From NCBI GenBank assembly GCA_918026815.1, contig CAKJVC010000095.1:248001-312000 (forward strand): 64,000 bases of DNA, read 5' to 3'. This DNA is from Chalara sp. BL73 (lineage: Eukaryota > Ascomycota > Leotiomycetes > Helotiales). The translations under genes were made by a program, and so were the position numbers. Of this stretch, positions 23,753 to 34,361 are shown one piece after another. The notes under the pieces are model-generated. The model worked only from the letters and a program-made list of their open reading frames with translations, did not search any database and was not told the origin of the DNA. Positions within the stretch are counted from its first letter, which is position 1. Every line of letters begins with the position of its first letter.

Positions 23753-24253
23753 CTATCCTTCTACGTAAAGGCAAGATTCTTCATGGTGGTCGGCGTGTCT
23801 GGGTGGTCCGCTCCGAGTTTCGTCTTGCGAGTCTCCACCGCTTGCGCCTCCAGGTCTTCGGCCTCGCCTCATCGGCCTTGATTCTACTACGCCGACGCTA
23901 GCTTGGCTATACCAACCCCCCCTTTCCGTTATTTTATTTTGTAGTCGAGATTGGATACTGCTTCGGAATGAGACTGAATGTTGATTGTAGAAAGGTTGCA
24001 TGCCGTATGTCGCACCACCCAAGTTGGTAGCGTCTGGGGCAATCATGTTGAGTGTTGCAATATAGATACTTCCAGCTACACGATGAGAGAAGAAGAGAGC
24101 TGTCCTTGAAAAGTGACCTTCAACACACATATTGGCGCACACAGGGTGATCTAAGTATCGAGTAGGTTGTGGCAAGATCATATCGAAAAGCTCATTTGGC
24201 AACTCTAGCATCTTGTCTTGTAGAGTGAGGCTTTGCTTCTCATCTAAAGACAT
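23753..24253 (-). CDS. Hypothetical protein with F-box-like start, possibly a relic
   Basis: A 166-codon open frame from an ATG. The N-terminus contains LELPNELFDMIL, which resembles the first helix of an F-box (substrate adaptor for SCF ubiquitin ligases). The rest has no conserved pattern and the C-terminus is Arg/Gly/Pro-rich. The F-box alone is common in decayed fungal family members, so this could be a truncated gene. Confidence 0.35.
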   Translation of the reverse strand: MSLDEKQSLTLQDKMLELPNELFDMILPQPTRYLDHPVCANMCVEGHFSRTALFFSHRVAGSIYIATLNMIAPDATNLGGATYGMQPFYNQHSVSFRSSIQSRLQNKITERGGWYSQASVGVVESRPMRRGRRPGGASGGDSQDETRSGPPRHADHHEESCLYVEG

Positions 24254-25371
24254 ATCCTGGAATAAAGAGGCGACACGTTTGCATCCTATGATCTTCTATA
24301 TTTAAAAAGTTCGCCGCCTATGCTCACATATTAGTAAATAAGAATTGAAAATCAAATATTTCAAGCTCCTACTTCACTAATCTCAGATAATTCGTTCATA
24401 TCAACTCGCATGAAAGCCTGGCCGTTTTCAGTGAAAGTATTGTTCTCTGTCTGGTAGGCATCATCAGTATTGCTTGAGAAAAGACCCTGCTCACTTTTCT
24501 AGCACTATTGGACCGCTTTTAGAAGCATGTCCTTTTTACCTAGCCGGATAGTCTGTTAGGACCGACAAAGTTATCACTTTGGAACACTAGGTTATGGCTC
24601 CTCGCAAGCTCGGAGCTGTAGATGCACACGTGTAATTGGATAGAAACAGGTATTTTCAAATCACGTAATAATAACAAAAGATCTTAGCCCTACATAAATA
24701 ATTAAATAGGAACAAAGTTTGCTAAATCACGTAATAGTGTCACGGAATCGTAGTTCAGTAGTTACGTGGACAACACACTTTGATTTTTTTTGGTTTCTGT
24801 TGACTAATTAAAAAAGTCGATATTCAAAAAGCTACAATAGCTTAATCAATTCAAATAAAACAGTAGCTGATTTTCGGAGTAGCTTTTTTTTAAGTTGGAA
24901 ATAATACGTGTACCCTTTGCTAATGAATAACTGTATCACCATAAACATGATCCACGATGCGAATAGATTATATTATTGCTTGGCGCGCCTCAGTTCGAAT
25001 CTCGAGTCTGGTACAATAATGCATATTGTTCACGAGAGCTTACTTTGTATACAAAAGACTCAAGTTAATCTTGTTTTGTCTGTGAGAGGCTTAACTCACA
25101 TTAAGCAAGATAACAAGAATATTAAATGTATACTTACTGTATGAGCTCTTGGCTGTTTGTAACCCTAATCCAACTACGGGTTGTTAGGCTCATCCTGAGT
25201 TTACCCGATATTTTAATAAATTTATGTTAAAACGGGGTTTATATCCGCAGTTAGTCAATATGAATGCCAAGTAACTTAAGAATTGCGAGCATATGTTCCG
25301 TTCCTAGTAAAATCAAAAATTAAAAAATTAGGTAGGCCCGAAGCAATCAATCATTCTTGGTGCTGTCTTAT
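24254..25371. other. AT-rich gene-free stretch with an LTR-like repeat
   Basis: Around 24554-24640 the sequence TTATGGCTCCTCGCAAGCTCGG is shared with 43650-43672, marking another old interspersed repeat. Otherwise AT-rich with no supported gene. Confidence 0.5.
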
Positions 25372-26289
25372 TTATACTAGAATCCCGATCGTTTGCTGAA
25401 AATCCTTCACTTGCTCTTTCTCCGCCCCGGCTTTCGCGGCTTTGTCAGCTGCCTTGTTTGTGGCGCGTGGAATGTGCCAAAAGCAGATTTCCAGTCCATG
25501 CTTTTGACTTTGTCCTACTTTACTCAGCAATTCTTTCCACAGGTCCTGGTTTTTCACCGCCGTTTTTTGACTAGTTATCCACCCATTCTGTCCCCACCGG
25601 CGGACCCATTCGGTTGCTCCTTTGACTACGTAGTCGGAGTCGGTTGCAATCACCAGCTTCGTCCAACCTTCACCATCCCAACTCCTAAATTCCAGCGCTG
25701 CAATCACGGCGCGCAGCTCAGCGCGGTTGCTTGTTTGCGGGTGAGCCTCGCCAGAAGGGCCGTGGTCCTCCAACCGACCCCAGACACATCCGATCTCCGG
25801 GGAGCTAGGCTCAGGCGGGCGAAAAACAAACCCCCATCCCGCGGTAGGGTTCAGGTTCCCATTGTTCCGACATGCGCCGTCGGTATAAATCAGAATGCAA
25901 CTCGGGTTTCCGTGATGGACAAAGCGAGGAAACTGGCGATTCCGTAAATGCACACACGGGAATAAGTCTGACGGAGTAATAGTTGACGAAGACGGAGTAA
26001 ATGTATCGATAGTCGGCACAACTAACGCTCCATCATGGCTGTTTTGTAGACGGGCAAACGGATCGTAGGGCTCCTTCTCCTCGCCGTCTTTGGATTCCGC
26101 TGTTTTTGTCGCCGGCCCGATTGCCTTGTATTCAATATCGCTTTCGCTGTCAACCGCGCTCGCCTCGTTCACGTCCTCAAAGAAAGAGTAGTCAACGCAG
26201 CACCGTCCACATATGATTTGCATATGGGCTTTGCATACTGGTTGCCCGTTTTCCAGCTCGATAGGGCTATCCGGTTGCCAAGGTGGCAT
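25372..26289 (-). CDS. RNase H type I family protein with N-terminal Cys/His segment
   Basis: A single-exon frame of 305 residues from an ATG. The C-terminal half is a full RNase H fold. The four catalytic acids are in YTDGACRNNG (Asp), TSNRAELRAV (Glu), IATDSDYVVKG (Asp) and NKAADKAAKAG (Asp), and the strand-helix order is normal. Enzymes of this family cut the RNA strand of RNA-DNA hybrids with two metal ions. The N-terminus (about residues 14-40) has CKAHMQIICGRCCVDY, a small Cys/His cluster seen in some fungal members but not in the hybrid-binding domain of standard RNase H1. Ser/Thr-rich sequence links the two. The gene looks intact. Its upstream 350 bp hold two small mobile elements. 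It may be a cellular gene or a domesticated retroelement domain. Confidence 0.85.
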   Translation of the reverse strand: MPPWQPDSPIELENGQPVCKAHMQIICGRCCVDYSFFEDVNEASAVDSESDIEYKAIGPATKTAESKDGEEKEPYDPFARLQNSHDGALVVPTIDTFTPSSSTITPSDLFPCVHLRNRQFPRFVHHGNPSCILIYTDGACRNNGNLNPTAGWGFVFRPPEPSSPEIGCVWGRLEDHGPSGEAHPQTSNRAELRAVIAALEFRSWDGEGWTKLVIATDSDYVVKGATEWVRRWGQNGWITSQKTAVKNQDLWKELLSKVGQSQKHGLEICFWHIPRATNKAADKAAKAGAEKEQVKDFQQTIGILV

Positions 26290-26385
26290 CGTGCACGTAG
26301 TTGCTTAATAGTTGCCGTTGGGGTAGCGATCAGTTACTGGCAGAAGTTTTGTGTTTGGAAAAGATAGGGAAGTCACTGGCCAGGC

Positions 26386-26507
26386 TGTCGGGAATCGGCT
26401 TATGTAAGTACGCCAAGGAGCTAACTAGAGAAACTCACACACACACACACATTGCGGGGAAAGATTTCTAGCTCCTTGGCCAACATTACGTAAGCCGATT
26501 CCTGACA
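26386..26507. mobile_element. Hairpin element made of two head-to-head family-B LTR ends
   Basis: The left arm, TGTCGGGAATCGGCTTATG through GCCAAGGAGCTA, and the right arm, CTAGCTCCTTGGCC through CCGATTCCTGACA, are inverted copies of about 40 bp. A (CA)n microsatellite (about 26436-26451) lies in the loop. Both arms correspond to the 5' end of the family-B LTR. A 4-bp direct repeat AGGC flanks it (26382-26385 and 26508-26511). Confidence 0.65.
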
Positions 26508-26519
26508 AGGCTGAACCAC

Positions 26520-26632
26520 TGTGAAACGGCCAAGTCCATTGGCCAGATTTGGCTTAGTTAAATCCTGGCGCCAAGATCCCTATTCTACAACCGATTCTGT
26601 GATATTATCACCTACAAGCGTTCCGGTTGACA
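26520..26632 (-). mobile_element. Family-M element, internally deleted
   Basis: It is the reverse complement of the 48991-49160 copy with about 57 bp missing inside. Ends are TGTGAAACGG and CCGGTTGACA; flanks are ACCAC and CCCAC, a near-perfect 5-bp target duplication. It lies 231 bp upstream of the RNase H start codon. Confidence 0.7.
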
Positions 26633-27124
26633 CCCACCTTCTAGGTCTAACAACTGTGCCCGTGGACATATCTTTGCACTATCTTGGAAATTTCACCACA
26701 CGCGCTCTCGACGCGACTGACGCGTTGGATCGCATCGGATCGCGTAGGTCTTGACTGTGTACTCTGCAACGAGCTACAAACTTGGAACGACATTGCCTGA
26801 CGCACGCTGTGAGAGTTTGAGCCAGAATGTGCATTGAATCCAGATACAAGACGTGGCGCGAGGAACTACAAGAACATTAAGGGTTCCTCAAAAGAACGTG
26901 GACGAGATCACATGGTGCCTAAACTCGCGTATAACGCGATGCCCCGTGACACGCTGAGTTTTAGGCGCGTTAATAATGAGACTGTTAGTGTGCGACCTTC
27001 AGTGCAGTCTGAGAGGCTTGCACTGGGCCGGTAGTGTAGTCCGAGAAATGTACGCTGAACCAAGAGTGCATGCACTATCAGTGTAAACTACAGTGTGCAC
27101 TAATAGTGCAGTTCATGGTGCGCA
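26633..27124. other. Intergenic; phased GTGCA motifs near 27050-27120
   Basis: No gene recognised. Several copies of a GTGCA/TGCAC motif (for example 27067-27072, 27092-27098, 27107-27112) occur close together; meaning unknown. Confidence 0.35.
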
Positions 27125-30100
27125 CTATTGAAAGCGCTGCCCCTCATCATCGCTCACCTCGTGTCCCCAGCCCTCCAAATGCACAAATAGCTTATTCCTC
27201 GATTCAAAGGACCTCCCACACTTCCTACACCGAGTATCATCCTCATTATCACTCTCATCGTGTCCCGACTCCCTCACATGCTTAAACAGCTGGTTTCTCG
27301 ACTCAAAAGAAATACCACATTTCTTACACCGGGCATAATTCTCCCAATCTTCATAGTTCCCCTTCCGCCCAGCCGCCTTTCTCTTTAACTTCCTGGTAGC
27401 ATAAGAGAGAGTCGCAAGACTCGCTGTCATAGCAAAGGGAGAAAGGCTGTACTGAGAGTACTGGTATGGGTGAATTTCGCTTGCGTGATTGACGAGCTCA
27501 TCCTGGGACCATAACACTGCTTGGCAGATGGGACAGGAGATTTCGGGTGTGGCAGAGCTCGCGTCACGCCATGTGCTGTACTCACCACTCTCGTTCTGAG
27601 AGCCCCCTTGGGAGAAGTAATCACCGGCACAGCTGCTGAGGTGGTTCTCAAAATCCGTGCGGTGACGGAGACGCGTGCCGCATGCGCTGCAAGTACCTTG
27701 GCGGCGGTTCCATTGGGGTGGTTCTGAATCAGATGAGTTAGTTATGTGATTTTCTTGTATTGATGTGTTGTGATAAATTCACTCACCTCTGGTTCTCGTA
27801 TCTTGAGTTTGGGTATAACCCATGGAATGGGATTGCACTTCCTCGTGGAAATCGTTTCGAGAGCGGAGTGGTGAAGAAGAGCTGTGATTCGAAGGTGGGA
27901 TGTTATATGATGTGGTGTTGGTGTTGTAATTTTTATTTGTCGAAGATAATGATTGTTTGTTATAGGACTTAGTTACCTCAGTTGTAATTTGAGGAATAGC
28001 CGAATGAGATGTCCCTCTCGGGGGGTTGTAGGATACGGACGGTTTGTCCCTGCTCTCGCCTTGCTTTGTTGAGATTAGTGGTGTGTTGGTGTTGTACTTT
28101 GTTGTTGACGCCGACGATTGGTTGTTATGAGACTTTGTTTCCTTGGCTGTGACTCGAAGAGGTGAACGAGAAATCTCTCTAGGAGAGTTGTAGGATGCGG
28201 AGGGTTTGTCCTTGCTCTCGCTTTGATTTGATGGGGTTAGTGGTGTGTAGGGTGTGTACTGCGACGGCTCGTAGGCTGTATAGGGTTTGTCGCTTGTCGA
28301 GGCTGTATACTTTGGAGACATGTAAGACGTGGAAGGTTGGACCCTCCTTTGATTGCCTCCTTTTGATGACGAGGTATATTCTGGAGATGCAAGAGGTGTG
28401 GGCAATGGGTCGCCATCTCGGCGGCTCTTTGTTGATGGTGATTTTGTTGGTTGCCTTAATATCGCGTCAGATGCAGAGGGCTTGCCCTTCGTTTGATAGA
28501 CCGAGTGGGTTGGAAGCGATCTGCCTGTCAAGGTGGAACCCGTTGTATTGGGGCCAGATGTTTTAACATTGGGAGTTAGTGCCGGTGTTGGTGGTGCACA
28601 GTGTGACATGGGAGCAGTAAACTCAGCAACACGCTCAGTTGGAAATCGCAATCGCATGATGGTCCTGAATGCCACCGCATGATCTGGTCCGAATCTCTCC
28701 TCAAATCCAGCTATCGCATCCTTGAACATCTTTTCGCTCTCTGCGGTATTTCCCTGCTTCTTGTACACGACGCCCAGTCGATACATGGCCTCTAACATAA
28801 AAGGATGATTGGAAATGGGCTGCGTCTTGTATCCGTCTATAGCTTGTTTGATGAATTTTACCGCTTTGCCAAGATTCACGGGTTCGTTCATATAGAGATA
28901 TCCAAGGCTCGCAGACGCATCCAGGGTGCGCATATCATCTGGCCCAACTTCCTTATTGAAACCGTCCAACGCTTGTTTGAGCAAATTCTCTGCTTGGACG
29001 GAAGATTGGTTCTTGAGTTTTCCGAGACTCAAGACTGCTTCAAGTGTGTTGGGATTCTTGGAGCCTAGAATCCTATCGAATCCCTTGTGAGCTCGCTGGA
29101 TATTCTTCTTGGCAAGATCAAATATCTCCTGTTCCGCATATAGATCTCCGAGTTTGAGCTCCGCAATGAGCAAAGGTACCTCTGCCTTTGGTTTGCTCTT
29201 CGGGGTTCCGATTTTTGTGAATCCGGCAATGGCTTGCTCAAACAATTTTTTTGCTTCCTCATATTTGCCTATCCGGGCACAAGTGATGCCGAGCTCTGTG
29301 GCAACGCGTAGTGTCAGCTCCTGGTCCACCTCAAGGGGTGTCTTTTTCTTAAGTCCCTCCAAGGTTTCCTCGAGATACTTCTTGGAAAGAGCAAGTTTGA
29401 GTTGTTTGAAACACAGAATTCCCAGAGATCGTGATGTCATGAGTGTAGATAGATCGTCTGGACCAAGCCCCTTGCTCAAGCCTTTGTAAGCAAAGGAACA
29501 CAATTCCTCGGCTTCGTTTAGCTTTCCTAGGCTGATATAAATAGACCCCAAACTATGAGCGGCCTCCAATGTGTCCGGGTGTGTGAAAGCAAAATCTTTG
29601 CTCTCTCTGTTTTCTTTGGTCGCCTTGCTCTTTTCTATTTCCTTGTATCCGTCATATGCACGTTGAAGCATATCTCTCGCAACAGGTATTTCGCCGATAG
29701 TCTCTTGAACCAAGCCAAGTCTTCTAGTTGCCTTGAGGGTCTCCGTGTCACTTTCCCCCAATAATTTGCGGTATTTAACCATACAATAGCGAAACTTCTC
29801 CGCTGCTTTGTATAGTTCACCTTGTCCTTCGTAGAGCACGCCCAGTGAGAAGGCTGTTGAGCATGCTGCTAAGGTCTGCCCAGAAATATCTTGCAATCCA
29901 CTCAGAGCGCTTTCAAATGCCTCTTCAGCCTGTGGAAGCTTAGTCTGTTGGACATAACACCTAGCCTTGTCTCTCAGGGCAGCTAGAGACAATTCTGGAT
30001 AAGGATGATATGGTGAGCCATCCCCCCTCATGACTCTTTGAAACATCTTCATGGCTTTGAGTGGATCGTTTTCAGCTAGGCGATGATTGCCGAAATCAGA

Positions 30101-33100
30101 CATGACGGTGAAAGTAAATTTGTGGTAAGGCCCGTATCTGTTCTCAACACCATTCAAAACCAGTTGATACAATTTATCTGTACCATCTAGCTTCTCTAAG
30201 ATTGTGGAGACAACGGCCAGCCGATGGACCGATGAGAGCGTCAAAATATGATCCTCACCTAACTCTTTCATGAAACCAGTCTGGGCTCGCTTGTAAAGCA
30301 GTTCTGCCTCCTGATATTTCTTACGCAGTTCATAGACGATGGCCAGGTTGAGAACAGTGATTAATGTTAATCTGTGTTCCTTCCCGACTTGCCTCTCGCC
30401 CTCTAGTCGTTTTAAGGCGTAAATGTAAGTTCCTTCTGCCTCCTCGTACTGTTCCTTTCTTTTCTCCGAGTCAAGTTCATCAATTTCAATACCCCAGATA
30501 TTTTTGAATGCATCCACTGACGTCGAGGCTTTGCCAAATGACTTCAATGCTTCCTGGTACTTTTCAGTGGCAGCTTTAATGTCACCGGTTTCTGCGTGAA
30601 GGAGACATAGATCGGCACGTGCGTTGAGCTCAATCTTGTACCACTTGGTGACTTTCTGGTCGGGGGTTGGCTCATTTGCCTTTGAGGCAGGGTTGTCCTT
30701 GGAAGCCGGTGTTGCTTTTGAGTCTGTATTCGTCTTGGATGAAGTGTTGAACGTTGGCACACGCTTTACTTGGGAGGTAGGATTTTTGGCGAACGTTGAA
30801 GCGTGCTTTAGTTGGGAGGCGGGACTTTTGGAGGCGGTTTTCGCCTCTAAAGCTTTGGCCTTTTCGGATACTTTTGCATCTCTCTTCTTATCCTTGCGTT
30901 CGCATAACTCAAGAACATCGTCAAACATTTTTCGTGCTTTTTCCGACTCTTGCTCTTTCATGAAGATTCGCCCAAGCATGTGCAATGATTCAAGTCTCTC
31001 TGTAGAAGCGCGTGTTTTTGTGTTTTTTCCCAGCGTCTCGACCACCATAGTAAGCATGAGCTTGGCGTCGGCAAACCTACCAGTCTCAAAATACACGTCT
31101 CCCAAAGTTTTGAGTTTCTTGAACGTGTTATCCTTCTCTGGATCAAGTATGCTCATCAAATTCTTTTTTACTTCCGCTGGCAAATCCGTCTTATTTTTGA
31201 TGAGATGGCGAATAACTTCTTTCTTATTTGCATTTATGGCACTGTACAGGTGTCTAACTCGTTCGTCGTCTGGCTCCAAAGCATACTGATCATACTCAAA
31301 GCTTAAGTCGAGCTCTGATCGTCGGTACTCGTCAGCTTGCGAAAACCAAGGGCCATCGATAGTAGTATTGTTGCTAATATCCTTAGAATGGGAAGCATCG
31401 GCTGCATCTTTGGGAGATTCATTATCAGAATCCGATAAGCTATCTGAGGACATATCTGCGCAAAGACTCTCGAGCTCTGAATCCTGCTCGTCTGCATGCT
31501 CATCTACATCACCATCTGCGTCCTCGTCCTCTGGGGCAGAAGCGGATTGAATTTTGTTCAAAGTTTTGAGGACAAGCTTTGCAGAAACTGTGGGTTTGTC
31601 GACTGCAGGTTTGCCGTCTGCGGGTTTGTTGTCAGCGGGTTTGCCGACTGCGGGTTTGTCCTTTATCACATCATTCCCGATCCGAATATCGTCCATTTCC
31701 CAGTACACATCGTCCATATCATCATCAATGCCAACATCATCGGGTTCGCTACCCTCACTGCTGTCGCTGCTGTTGTCACTGCCAAGTTTGCTGCTACCTA
31801 AACTCTCCTCATCGCTGTCATCAGCGTCTTCAGCTGCAGCGTTAACGTCTCCCTGTAGATTTTCGTCTCCGCTAGCAGCGCTAGCGATTACTTGTTCATT
31901 GCCGTACTCATCAAGAGCTTCAGCTGCCTTATGTTCACCCGAGCTGCCGTTACCGTCGCCGTCGCCGCCGTTGTCGTTATCGCCCTCGCCAGGAGTGGAA
32001 TCTGGTTTCTGTTCACTCCGCTTCTTCATCACCCTTCCAACATATCGGCATTCCAAAATTCCTCCTTTCGTTACCCCCACAGTTGTAACCAGAAGCACAG
32101 GTCCAGGTTTGTCATCCCATTCTCGCAGAAGCAAACATTCCTCCCAGTGACGCAGTGCTGTTCGGACCTTCACTCTAACTGCGAGATTTTCTCCGTATGG
32201 CTCTAGCCGCTTGACTTCCTTTCGATATAGCCTGCGGTAGCCCCATTGCCCTGTAATAGCTCCCTTTTTATTGATGACTAGCATGTCGTAGTCTTTATCG
32301 ATACCCCGCAGCTTCTTCGACAGATCCAAACGGATGTCATCAAGTGAAGGCACACACCACGACCAGGGCCCAGAGTCAGCCATAGTCACATTTCCGTGGA
32401 AGAGACATTCAAATGGAATATATCCAAGGTGAGTAAGAATGTGTCGCGTGATCTCGCCTTCAACTCGTGTGAAGTCACAATCGGGTACATTCAAAAGTAG
32501 AGCAGCGATGATGGTACGGTCTCGTGCCCAAGATGTGCTTCGTGCTTTCAGGATAGCAAGCAGGTCGCCAAGTTCATCAATTGGTTTGCGCAGCCGTCGA
32601 ATAAATCCTGATATGAGCCAATGCGCGCGCGTATGTCCACCGGGTTCAGTAGCTAGCACTTCCGTGTCGAGATCTTTAATTAGAGGCTTCGACCCTCCAG
32701 CAGGGTCTTTGAAGAGTACCTGTACCTTCCCAGACATAATCAACTCCAAAGCCGTCCAGCCCCGAGTAAACCAGGATGAAAGAACTAGGGCAAGGCATGG
32801 GCTACCATCATCTTTCCACTCAAAGTTGACAAGGTAGTTATCATGAACAACAGTGGTCTTGGCGTTTGCATAATTAGAATGCATTTTGTTCAGCGCTTTA
32901 CTGCGGGCCTTAGACTCTTGGGGTATGGATAATGCATCCCACCAGATTCCCGTGCATTTCAGCCTTTCTGCTACCTGAGCGAAGTAGTCAAATAGGCACT
33001 CATTGACGCAGCCTGCATTCTTGACTCCAACTCCTGTCCCATCAGACCAGACGTGCGAGATTGCAATGTAAGCCTCATTTGGCCGACTCAGACACGGCTT

Positions 33101-34361
33101 GAGTCGTGACCATGCGGTTGGTTTCCCGAGATCAAGAGATGTCTCAAGAAGATCCACGTTAAACGTGCGTGTCTGACACTTAAGTGGTTCTTGGCATTTA
33201 TGCATTTGTCCAACGGTCGTGCTATCGATCTGCGAGCGCTGGCATTTGGTTGGCGTACAGAATTCATGAATACCGTGAAGATGTTTGAAAGACTCGGGGT
33301 GAAGCATCAAGGCTTGCATGAAGTCTGGTAAGTCGTTTTCTTGGCGCTCACTGAGTGTGACGAGATTCCAAAGTCGATTTTTGCAAATCCCAAGTTGCTG
33401 GAGGTCCTTCGCAGCCTTCTCAATCACAGGCAACGTAAGAGTAGGTGGCAGAAATTTGCGATCCAAACCATCAAGGTCATCAGGATGTACAACAATCTCG
33501 TCTTGAATAACCATCATCCATGAGAGTACATTGCACACAGTCGCGATGTTTACAGGGGTCCGTTCTGACCCATTCTCTAGAGACGGGCCGTCAAGAGATG
33601 GGCGAATATACTTTGCGCTCTTGGCTTTTGATCTCTTGAGAATCGTGCAAAGTCCATAAACAGCAGATGCGATATGTGTGTGCGCCTTGGTCAACTTCTG
33701 TTCACTAGTTAGGCATGCCTGACAAGACATGGTTGTTAAAGCCCACTCTCGAAAAGGCCTCCAGTCGCACGCGGGAGCTATTTTCTTCATACGATCTTTA
33801 GTTTCCTTACATTTCTTGTTCTTGCATTCATGAATCTTGGCTTGAATGCATAGTTGACCTATTTGGTCCAAGAAACCCAGCCCTCTCTTGCGCAAGTCGC
33901 GCAAAGCGAGGTTGGGAGCTCCCAACCACATCTCGTTACGAGACTTGGAATTGGAGCATTGTCCATTGAACCTCAACGATCCAGAGGCAGGAAGGGTGAG
34001 TTCGGTGTCTAAGTTTAGTAAAAAGACTGGAAACGTAGATAACTTCTCCTGGTCATTCTCCCTCTCATTAGTTAGATTATTACGCATCTCCAGAATGATC
34101 TCATCTTCGGGTTCTTCGGCATCGCCCTCCGACTGATCTTCATTCTCATCCTCAGAACTAAAATCGTCAGAGTCCAATTCTTCGGACATGATAGAGCTTT
34201 CAGAGTCGCTGTCTTTGCCAGGACCGTTGGCCAGCATAGCATGATATTTATAAGCATCTGAGATATCCGCAGGGGAGACGATTACTTTTGACTACTGCGA
34301 GTTAGCAGCAGAGATACAAGTCGCAACTTTATTCAAGAACACATACTGAAAGTGGAGACAT
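27125..34361 (-). CDS. Giant HET domain-TPR array-C2H2 zinc-finger protein
   Basis: Three exons read in frame to about 2372 residues: 34361-34347 (starting MSPLS), 34291-27787 and 27723-27125. A simpler start is the ATG at 34237. Order of parts: acidic N-terminus; HET domain at about residues 390-560 with its three hallmark blocks (AYIAISHVWSDGTGVG, GIWWDALSIPQE, SSWFTRGWTALEL); acidic low-complexity linker (about 780-1040) with KPA repeats; a TPR array of many units (about 1065-1870; for example YISLGKLNEAEELC and LGVVYKKQGNTAESEKMF); a Ser/Tyr/Pro-rich segment; then four C-terminal fingers (CSACGTRL, CPICQAVLW, and CKKCGISF and CRKCGRSF, each ending in a His pair). HET domains trigger incompatibility cell death in fungi, and TPR arrays act as ligand sensors in NOD-like receptors. 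No NACHT or NB-ARC P-loop is visible between them. Function is inferred as non-self recognition. Confidence 0.85.
31593..31665 (-). repeat. In-frame minisatellite coding (D/G/N)KPA(V/D) repeats
   Basis: Units of about 15-18 bp built on GCGGGTTTGTC/GCCGACT encode DKPAV-GKPAD-NKPAD-GKPAV-DKP in the linker of the HET-TPR protein. It stays in frame, so copy number can change linker length without breaking the gene. Confidence 0.8.

Noticed and set aside
25393..25947. 184-codon plus-strand ORF
   Set aside because: Antisense shadow of the RNase H domain.
30624..31289. 221-codon plus-strand ORF opposite the TPR region
   Set aside because: Antisense shadow of the HET-TPR gene; its Ser/Phe/Val-rich sequence mirrors the coding-strand composition.
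31554..32150. 198-codon plus-strand ORF, Ser/Leu-rich
   Set aside because: Antisense shadow of the acidic low-complexity linker of the HET-TPR protein.
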